Positions 9,765 through 18,386 of a DNA stretch of 24,926 nt are shown here, piece after piece. The notes under the pieces are model-generated. The model was not told the origin of the DNA. It did no database searches and saw only the letters and a list, made by a program, of their open reading frames with translations. A program made the position numbers and the translations under genes. The stretch is from Mycoplasmoidaceae bacterium (GTDB taxonomy: Bacteria > Bacillota_I > Bacilli_A > Mycoplasmatales > Mycoplasmoidaceae), in the NCBI GenBank assembly GCA_024427105.1, contig JAKSVR010000010.1:1-24926 (forward strand). Direction: 5' to 3'. Each line of letters begins with the position of its first letter. The first letter of the stretch is position 1.

Positions 9765-10650
9765 ATTGATTGTAATAGTTGGTCCAACATCATCTCATAA
9801 ATCAGCTCTTGCCTTGAAAGTAAGCAAGATGCTTAATAGTCCATTAGTAAATGCTGATGCATTTCAAGTTTATAAGGAACTAAATGCTGGAACTAACAAA
9901 ATGGATAAAGACACCATTAAGAAAACACCAGTATATTTAATGGATTGTGTCTCAATCTATGATGAATGAAATATTAAAGTATTTCAAGATAAAGCTAAAC
10001 AAATTTTAAATGAAATTTACAAAGAAAAGAAAATACCAATTATTGTTGGTGGAAGCAATTTATATGTTGATACTTTAATTAAGAACTATGATTTGTCAAC
10101 TAGTTCTAAAAGAACTAATAGTTATGAAGATATGGATAATGAACAACTTCATAAACTATTAGAAAAATTAGATCTAGCTGAAGCAAAGAAGATTCCAGCC
10201 AATAATCGTAAACGAGTTATTCGAGCAATTCAAATTATTGAAGAAACTGGAATGACTAAAACATCTAAAGATGTTCAACGTCAAAAATACTTCTATGACT
10301 GTCTTGTTATTTATATGGATGTTGAAAGATCAAAACTATATGAAACAATAAATAACCGTGTTTTAGAAATGGTTGAACAAGGTTGACGCAAAGAAGTAGA
10401 AGAATTGTTAAAGAAAGACAAGGATATTATGAAACTTAATGCTTTAAAAGCATTAGGTTATAAAGAAATCTATGATGCAATTCAAAATAAGACTTCAATT
10501 AACACTGATCTAATTGCCCAAAAAACTCGACATTATGCAAAACGTCAAGTTACTTGATGTGTTCATCAATATCCAAACTTATTTCACTACCATAGTGAAA
10601 TGGATGATGACTTACTAAGAAAAAAGATTGAGGAATTTTTAAATGACTAA
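9757..10650 (+). CDS. miaA: tRNA dimethylallyltransferase MiaA
   Basis: A 297-residue enzyme that adds a dimethylallyl group to A37 of tRNAs reading UNN codons. Visible motifs are the N-terminal IVIVGPTSSHKSALAL (P-loop), NADAFQVYKELNAGTNK, IIVGGSNLYVDTLI, NNRKRVIRAIQIIEETG and a C-terminal HYAKRQVTW, all in the family order. The P-loop is odd: the usual G-K-[ST] reads H-K-S (His at position 14). The length is near the family norm and the frame runs through several TGA Trp codons. The ATG overlaps the previous stop by 8 bases and its own stop overlaps hemW by 8 bases. DMAPP synthesis genes are not in the window. Confidence 0.9.
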
Positions 10651-11695
10651 ATCCCTTTATGTTCATATTCCTTTCTGCAAAAAGTTTTGTGCTTATTGTG
10701 ATTTTGTTAAATGTATTTACAATACAATAACTGCTGATAAATACATTGATTTAGTTTTGAAAAAACTAAACCAAAATAAATTTCAGACTATTTATGTTGG
10801 TGGTGGAACACCAAATTGTTTAAGCGATAAACAATTAGAAAAACTATTAAAAGGTTTGTCAAAGCATTTGACAAGCGATTATGAATTCACTGTTGAATGT
10901 AATCCGGAATTTGTAACTGATAGTCAAGCCAAAATTTTTAAGAAATATAAAGTTAATAGAATTTCATTAGGTGTTCAAACATTAGATTTAGCAATTTTAA
11001 GAACAATGAATCGTAACAACCATAAATTTATGGTTGAGACAGCAATTCAAAAATTAATGAACAATGGAATTACTAATATTTCATGTGATTTAATTTATGG
11101 TTTTCATAATCAAACAAATGAATCAATTAAAAATGATATAGATTTCTTAGTTGCTAACAGAGTTAAACACTTATCTTTGTATTCTCTAGAAATTAAAGAA
11201 AACAGTGCATGAGGTCGACAAAAATATAAGATAGATGAAATAGAAATCGAAGATCATTTAAAGTTTGCTATTGATTACTTAAAACAAATTGGTTTTGTTC
11301 GATATGAAGTAAGTAATTGAGCTAAAAGCTCAAAATACCAATCTAAGCATAATGTTGCTGTTTGAAAAACAAATGATTGAAAAGCAATTGGTTTAGGTGC
11401 CCATGGTATGGAAAATAAAACACTTTATCATTATGAAGGTTCAACCCTAAACTGAAAAATAGTAAAAGAAAAATTATCAGACTTTGATTTATATTATCAA
11501 GTCATGATTATGGGACTAAGATTAAAAGATGGATTAGATTTATCTAATCCCTTACATAAAAAAGCATATAACTATTTCAATAAAAGGATTGATCGAGATT
11601 TATTAATAAAGAAAAATTCAAAAAGAATTTGATGCACAAACATTAATTTATTAGATAATTTCTTAATCAAACTAAATGAATATGAAAAAAAGTAA
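10643..11695 (+). CDS. hemW: HemW-like radical SAM protein
   Basis: A 350-residue member of the HemN/HemW radical SAM family. The [4Fe-4S] motif is PFCKKFCAYCDF (Cys 12, 16 and 19), followed by YVGGGTPNCL (SAM-binding GGGTP at about 53-57), VECNPE, RISLGVQTLD, DLIYGFHNQT, RYEVSNWA and the conserved N-W-K-x-x-x-x-x-G-x-G-A-H-G pattern. HemW proteins are annotated as heme chaperones; older databases call them oxygen-independent coproporphyrinogen oxidase. Mollicutes generally lack heme synthesis, so the role here is unclear. The next gene begins within its last 14 bases. Confidence 0.88.
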
Positions 11696-12320
11696 ATTAT
11701 TATTTCTATTACCAGCTGCTACTATTGTAGCAACTATTCCAAGTGTAACATCTTGTGGCAAGCAAGGATGAACTGCTGAAGATGTGGCTCATGCAATTAT
11801 GGATCCTTTGGATCTTGAACAATCTAATCCTCCAAAAGATACATTGATTGAATCAATTGAAACATTAAGTGAAAGAGATAGACAAAAAGAATTGATTTAC
11901 GATTTGTATTCAGAATGAATGAACTTGCCAAGTGAAAAACTGTCAAATAGTTCATTAACTGATTTATATAAAAACAACACTGTTGAAATAGTAACTAATA
12001 TTACTAAATGTTCATTAAATGTGATTGAAAAGCAAAACACAAAAGAGCTTCAATCTACTTTTTTAGGTTATGTTAGTTTTGTTTTTGTTAAAGATTACAA
12101 CGATTCATTCAAAAAGAATGATTATGTAATGATAACATATGATATTGATCGATTTACTCCTGAACCATTGCATGATTGAGCAATTAAATTTAGTCCTGCA
12201 GATTATGATTTAGGAATTGTAAAATACCGTAACAATGGTTATGAAAAACTTTTCCATATTGATTATGTTTCAACATACGAAGACGGTATCAAGCCAAACA
12301 GTCACAATTGAAAAAAATAG
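11682..12320 (+). CDS. hypothetical lipoprotein (212 aa)
   Basis: A prolipoprotein of unknown function. MKKSKLLFLLPAATIVATIP is a lipoprotein signal, and PSVTSC ends at a Cys (about residue 25) suited to lipidation, followed by GKQGW. The mature part is hydrophilic with no repeats or known motif that I can see, and ends GIKPNSHNWKK. Several TGA Trp codons keep the frame open. The start overlaps the hemW stop by 14 bases, so this surface protein is expressed in a housekeeping operon. The stop codon lies in the first arm of a terminator hairpin. Confidence 0.85.
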
Positions 12321-12336
12321 GCTATGCCTATTTTTT
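12312..12336. terminator. bidirectional hairpin terminator
   Basis: Left arm 12312-12322 (AAAAAATAGGC), loop TAT, right arm 12326-12336 (GCCTATTTTTT): an 11-bp perfect stem with A-tract and T-tract on opposite sides, so it works for both convergent genes. It contains the TAG stop of the plus-strand lipoprotein (12318-12320) and the TAG stop of the minus-strand flavin-reductase-like gene (12330-12328). Confidence 0.85.
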
Positions 12337-12882
12337 ATTTATTAATTGTTTGCCAATCTCGAATGCTTTAGCTGTCTTCTTACCTATTATTCGGTATGAG
12401 TGGTCTGACATATCATAGCAAAGAATATTCATCTTATCAATTAATATCTTCTTTCCAGATAGATATTTATTGTCAATGTTAACATTGACAATATCACCAA
12501 CAAGGTTTCCTTCTTTAAAACTATTAACCTTGCATTCTAATACTAATGGAAATTCACAAAAGATTGGTGCATTTACTTTAGCTGCTTTAACAACATGAAC
12601 TTTTGCTTTAGCAATTTTGTTTTGTTTACTTCCAGAAATTAAACCAAAATAGTCAGCTATTTGAGCTGTTTCTTTAGTAGCAAAAGCTAAAGTAAAAGCT
12701 TTATTAGCTTTTAAATTAGTGCATGTTTTATGTTTACCCATTGACACAAACACTTGATCATAATCATAGATAGTTGATCAAGCTGCTGTCATGGCATTGG
12801 GTTTACCAGTTTTATCATATGTTCCAATAACCACCACTGGTAGAGGTAGAAATGGCATTTTTTTACCTAAATTTGTTCTCAT
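12328..12882 (-). CDS. flavin reductase-like, FMN-binding split-barrel protein
   Basis: A 184-residue protein resembling the flavin-reductase-like domain family. The start [35 protein letters not shown] matches the family's substrate loop (P-x-P-V-x-V-x-G-x-x-D...G-x-P-N-x-M-T-x-A-W), followed by VFVSMGKHKTCTNL. The second half, with FGLISGSKQNKIAKAK and FPLVLECKV, also fits. It is probably a cytoplasmic FMN-binding oxidoreductase, or a protein that only stores FMN. The start at 12882 is chosen because it restores the N-terminal strand; an internal Met at 12753 would lose it. There is no SD, and the -10 box ends 8 bases before the ATG, giving an essentially leaderless message. Confidence 0.82.
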
Positions 12883-12891
12883 ATACTTATA

Positions 12892-12918
12892 TTATAGTAT
12901 TACAAAGTAATACTATAA
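12892..12918. repeat. 12-bp perfect inverted repeat over the flavin-reductase promoter
   Basis: Left arm TTATAGTATTAC (12892-12903), loop AAA, right arm GTAATACTATAA (12907-12918). The minus-strand -10 TATAAT (12896-12891) for the flavin-reductase-like gene overlaps its left arm. It is a candidate operator. There is no T-tract on either side, so a terminator is unlikely. Confidence 0.6.
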
Positions 12919-12935
12919 GTTAAAAAAATAAATAA

Positions 12936-14776
<1,841 letters not shown>

Positions 14777-14783
14777 CAAAAAG

Positions 14784-14807
14784 ATAAACCTTAGGGTTTA
14801 TTTTTTT
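14784..14807 (+). terminator. rho-independent terminator of dnaK
   Basis: ATAAACC (14784-14790), loop TTAG, GGTTTAT (14795-14801), followed by a run of T. It starts 7 bases after the dnaK stop. Confidence 0.8.
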
Positions 14808-14828
14808 ATTAATAAATAATATAGATTG

Positions 14829-14834
14829 TATACT
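14829..14834 (+). promoter_or_regulatory. possible -10 box for the two-helix membrane protein and LRR lipoprotein
   Basis: TATACT, about 27 bases before the GTG start, in the short gap after the dnaK terminator. No -35 is recognisable. The strong terminator upstream makes a new promoter here necessary. Confidence 0.35.
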
Positions 14835-14861
14835 TATATAAATAGAAAACTGAGGACGATT

Positions 14862-15203
14862 GTGGAAACGAGTGTTAGTAGTAAAAAAATTGCGCGTTGA
14901 ACCATTTTTGCAATTGCTATTATAGTAATTGCTGCTACTTTTGGTTTACTTCTATTTTCTTTTATTCAAACATTGAGTCAATATTCTTCATTACATAATT
15001 CTGGCGTAGAAGTAAGACAAATATGAATTACTATTTCTCATCACTGATGGTCATTGGTTTCAGTTAAAAATACTACAACACAAGCAGAACAATCAATCTT
15101 TTTAAATCTTTCTCCTTTTGGTATAGCAATGATTGTATTGTTTATTGTTGGAATTTTGACTATGATAATATCATCAATTGTCTTCCGAAATAATGGTGAA
15201 TAA
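14862..15203 (+). CDS. small membrane protein with two predicted helices (113 aa)
   Basis: Not recognised. GTG is the chosen start: GAGGA lies 5 bases upstream, and no ATG in this frame precedes the first hydrophobic segment. A short basic N-terminus (SSKKIAR) is followed by a hydrophobic helix WTIFAIAIIVIAATFGLLLF (about 13-32), an external or internal loop of about 50 residues with HHWW, a second hydrophobic helix FGIAMIVLFIVGILTMIISS (about 88-107) and a short hydrophilic tail. Four TGA Trp codons keep the frame open. The stop is directly followed by the ATG of the LRR lipoprotein (TAAATG), so the two are probably made together and may work together at the membrane. Confidence 0.78.
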
Positions 15204-16280
15204 ATGAAACATTTTAATTGAACAAAAAAAGCATTATGTTTAATACCCATATCTACATTGGGTGTTTTTACTGTTGGCTGTTCATTTGAAATTAAACCTG
15301 GGCCAAAGCCTGTAACAACAATTACTATTACCTTTGATGCTAGTGGCGAAGGTGAAGAAATAACACAAGGATCGGCAACACAAGATGTTGATAAAGGTAT
15401 TTTATTTGGACGAATAAATTGTCCAAAGATAGAAAAGACGAGTTCTTCTGGTAATAAATTGGTATTTTCAGGATGAAGCCACGAAAGAGAAGGAGACCCA
15501 ATTTCTCCTTCTGAAACAATTAACTCTGCTATCACTGTTTATCCATTATGAACAGAAGAATCAGAAACTACACAAATAATTGCAAAAGATGATAATGGTA
15601 AATTATATGTTTGCAATATTGACACTCTTTGCACAGATAATAAAGAGACACAGATTGAATTAACGCCTAAAGAAGGTGGGCCTTCAATCACACGACGCCG
15701 TGATGTCTTTAACTGAGAGATAAGTGTCGGCAAAGACATCCTTTATCTTCCTGATTATTTCTTATATTCTTGTTCTAATTTTGATAAAACAATAACTTTT
15801 GCTAATGATTCTAGTTTAATCTATATTGGCCAATCATTTATGTCTTGTTGTTCAAAATATAATGAACTACTAGAATTACCAAATAGTTTAAGATGTATTC
15901 AAGACAATTTTCTCGGACAATGTATGGTTTTTAATAATGGTGGTGACGAAGACTTTGTAATTCCAGATAGTGTCCAAATAATTGGACAAGACTTCTTTAG
16001 TGGGTGTGAAGATTTCAATCAAAATATTGAATTTACAGAATATTTAAATTTCCTAGGATACAATTGCATGTTCAATTGTCGTAGCTTTACTAAAAATCTA
16101 GAGGTCAACACTGCTCCATCTAATATTAATATTGGTACTGGGTGAGGTTGAGCTTCTGACGAAGGCACAGACCCAATCCATGCAGATGGTTTTACTATTA
16201 GTGGTTCATCAATTGAATGATTTAAAGAAAATTTTAAAACAACAGATGGACCATATTTTTGAAGAAAATTAAAAAATTAA
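15204..16280 (+). CDS. leucine-rich-repeat (BspA-like) surface lipoprotein
   Basis: A 358-residue lipoprotein. The signal is MKHFNWTKKALCLIPISTLG, then VFTVGC with the lipidation Cys at about 26. After a Thr-rich N-terminal region (TTITITFDASGEGEE) come LRR-like units in the second half of the protein: YLPDYFLYSCSNF, YIGQSFMSCCSKY, CIQDNFLGQC, IIGQDFFSGCEDF and FLGYNCMFNCRSF, with the recurrent pattern I-G-x-x-F-F/M-x-x-C seen in BspA-type repeats. It is expected to be anchored outside the cell and to bind host or microbial ligands, though the ligand is unknown. The C-terminal end W-F-K-E-N-F...F-W-R-K-L resembles the end of the next protein. It is translated directly after the two-helix protein. 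TGA Trp codons interrupt it under the standard code. Confidence 0.85.
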
Positions 16281-16374
16281 TATTATTTTGTTGTAAACAA
16301 AACAACCAATTTTTAAATTATTGTTCATAAATTTTATATAATAAACAAGTAATTATTTGTATATTTTTTATATG

Positions 16375-16380
16375 TATAAT
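16375..16380 (+). promoter_or_regulatory. -10 box of the second LRR protein
   Basis: TATAAT in the 148-base gap between the LRR genes, giving a leader of about 40 bases. The leader contains a small hairpin (ACTCA 16396-16400 with TGAGT 16407-16411) and an SD (AAAGGA, 16418-16423) 5 bases before the ATG. The gap also holds a weak 7-bp hairpin (16286-16302) after the lipoprotein stop. Confidence 0.55.
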
Positions 16381-16428
16381 ATAAAATAATTATAAACTCA
16401 ATTTGATGAGTCTAAAGAAAGGAAAAAT

Positions 16429-18222
16429 ATGAAAAAATTTAAATTAAGCATGCTAATGACAACTACTATTGGTGTAGCAACATTAGCTGCTGCAGCCGCT
16501 GGTGTTGGTTTTGGTATTTCACAAAACAAAATCAATACAAACGATAATGTTGCTCCTGTTAAGTCTACAACTGCTGAAAGACCTAACCCTGTTCAAGCGG
16601 GTAGTTATGTTATAGCTACATTTACTAATGGTGGTGACCAATCTATTTCTTTTATTGGTAATACAGCTGTTAAAGTCTTAACTGGTTCACCATTTGGTAC
16701 TGTTTTGGCACCTACCCCTGTAAAGGCTAGTTGTCATTTTAGTTACTGGGCTGATGCTGAAGGCAATAAAATTGAACAAAATTTCATTGTTAATCAAAAT
16801 ATAGAAGTGCATCCAATAATGCAACAGGATACTGGTCCACTTACAATTATTGGTGAATCTAAACAATTTTCAACTATCAATGCTGACCTTGATGAAGATG
16901 GAGAAGTAACTACAACTGGAGACGGTTGCTTAGACTACCATCTATGAATGAATTATGGTACATCACAAGCTCAAGAAATTACTGATAAATCTCTTGTTAC
17001 TTGATCTGTTGTTGATTCTGAAGGTAAAGAAAGCAAATTAGCATCAATTAAACAAACTCAAATGGCTAATCAAGCTTTTGGAACTATTAGTACAGAATTC
17101 GTCGGTGCTGATATGGATTTTAGAAGCGATGTTTTCGTCCAAGCCACATATGCTGGTGATACAACAGTTTCTTTACCTGTAGCTATAGAACAACCTGCTG
17201 ACATTGGTCTAAAAAAATTAGCAACTGGTGAATATGTAGGTGAAAATCCTATTTTCTTTGGCGAAGAAATTGCTGGTTTCCCTATTTGAGCTCAAACGGT
17301 AATGAGTGGTAAAACAACTTGATCAGCTTTAGATTATAATACAGTTTGTTATGAGCCTGAGACTGATTCAAATGCAGATGGAGACATAACAGAATACAAT
17401 TGATCCACAGGAACCATGATTGATTCTGACGTTCCAAGAGCAGAATTTGATGTTGATGGTATTATGATGGGACGTGCCTTTGGTACTCGTACACCTTACG
17501 ACACTGCTGGTATTAATGATAACTTCTTCAGAGGTTGTACAGCACTAGAACCTACTTATATACGTGCTAACTATGCACCAATTGTAACAATTGGAGATAA
17601 CTTTTTCGCTTCTTGTACTATATTAGATGGTTTTGGTGATTCTACAAATAAACCTATGTTCTTTAGTAGTGACGGTACAAATGGTACTCTTTGTAATCTA
17701 AAATCTATCGGTGCAAATTTCCTAGCAGATTGTACAGCGTTCACAGGTAATAGTCAATTTGGTATTTCTTATTTCCCTCATGTTGGCGAAATAGGCGACT
17801 TCTTTATGATAAACTGTACAACATATGGTTCTGCGGCAACAGATGTTGTAAAAATTGATGAAGTAAATAAAATTGGTGATCACTTTATGAGAAACATTGG
17901 TGCTAAAAGTGTACAAATAGCCGATGATAAAATTGGTTATGTTGGTGATGGTTTCTTGAGTAATTGTCAATCACTAACATCTTTTGATTTCGCATGTAAC
18001 CCTTATATCTTTGTATCTGCACCTACACCAGATGTTCCAGGTGGTTGAACATTGCTTAGACAATGCTTATCAACTCAAAAAGTTGCTATTAATATTTCAT
18101 TTGCTGGAGATGACGCACAATATCCTGATGCTGTAACACACTTTATACAAAGATTCCCAGATGTTGAATTTTCACAATCTGAGACAGAACACTTATTTAG
18201 AAAACTTCAAAAAGCAAGTTAA
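16429..18222 (+). CDS. leucine-rich-repeat surface protein with an InlB B-repeat-like domain (597 aa)
   Basis: An extracellular protein. MKKFKLSMLMTTTIGVATLA begins an N-terminal hydrophobic segment (about 5-31) without a lipobox Cys, so it is an uncleaved anchor or a signal peptide. Residues about 60-132 resemble a Listeria-Bacteroides (InlB B-type) repeat: ATFTNGGD, FGTVLAPTPVKASCHFSYWADAEG. The next 220 residues are unassigned, Thr/Asp-rich and rich in beta-type sequence. About 362-515 holds six units with I-G-x-x-F-[FLM]-x-x-C: INDNFFRGC, IGDNFFASC, IGANFLADC, IGDFFMINC, IGDHFMRNI (Cys lost) and VGDGFLSNC, spaced about 22-39 residues. The C-terminus HFIQRFPDVEF...HLFRKLQ resembles that of the neighbouring lipoprotein. 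It is likely an adhesin or scavenging receptor; this is inference. It has its own promoter, an SD and a strong terminator. Confidence 0.85.
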
Positions 18223-18239
18223 TCTGTATAATGATGAAA

Positions 18240-18265
18240 AAAATAAACCCTCGTGGGTTTATTTT
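18240..18265. terminator. bidirectional hairpin terminator
   Basis: AAAATAAACCC (18240-18250), loop TCGT, GGGTTTATTTT (18255-18265): an 11-bp perfect stem followed on the plus strand by further T runs. It ends the LRR gene. The stop codon of the minus-strand microprotein (18264-18266) overlaps its right arm. Confidence 0.85.
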
Positions 18266-18344
18266 ATTTTTTCTTTTTACCACAGCAACACCCGCATTTG
18301 CATGATGATTTTTTAGCTGTTTTTTTAGTCTTTTTACAAGCCAT
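18264..18344 (-). CDS. Cys/Lys-rich microprotein (26 aa)
   Basis: A very short gene of unknown function. The product starts MACKKTKKTAKKSS and ends CKCGCCCGKKKK, with six Cys (positions 3, 15, 17, 19, 20, 21) and eleven Lys in 26 residues. The clustered Cys suggest metal binding (zinc or copper) or thiol chemistry, and the Lys suggest nucleic acid or membrane contact; both are inference. Support for a real gene is an SD-like AAAAGGAA about 7 bases before the ATG, a TATAAT -10 upstream on the same strand, a hairpin terminator at its end, and location between two separate transcription units. Coding potential cannot be judged by length alone. It could also mark a small RNA. Confidence 0.6.
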   Translation of the reverse strand: MACKKTKKTAKKSSCKCGCCCGKKKK

Positions 18345-18369
18345 TTTTCTTTTCCTTTTCTATATTTTT

Positions 18370-18375
18370 ATTATA
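18370..18375 (-). promoter_or_regulatory. -10 box of the microprotein gene
   Basis: TATAAT on the minus strand, 25 bases before the ATG at 18344, just outside the valS stop. The predicted leader of about 18 bases contains the GAAAAGGAAAAG SD region. Confidence 0.55.
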
Positions 18376-18386
18376 TGTGTGTAATA

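Noticed and set aside
15041..15535. 164-codon minus-strand frame
   Set aside because: It is antisense to the two-helix protein and the LRR lipoprotein, whose sense frames have a lipobox, LRR units and coupled starts; no SD or family motif is seen in the antisense frame.
16286..16302. Hairpin TTTTGTT/AACAAAA after the LRR lipoprotein as a terminator
   Set aside because: The stem is short, nearly GC-free and not followed directly by a T run; it is too weak to call.
16396..16411. Small hairpin in the leader of the second LRR gene as a riboswitch or thermometer
   Set aside because: Only 5 bp, it does not pair with the SD, and such stems are frequent by chance.
14862..18222. Phase-variation signals (homopolymer or short tandem repeats) at the LRR genes
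   Set aside because: No long poly-A/T, GAA or AT tandem tract was seen in the promoters or starts, and no inverted recombination sites were noticed.
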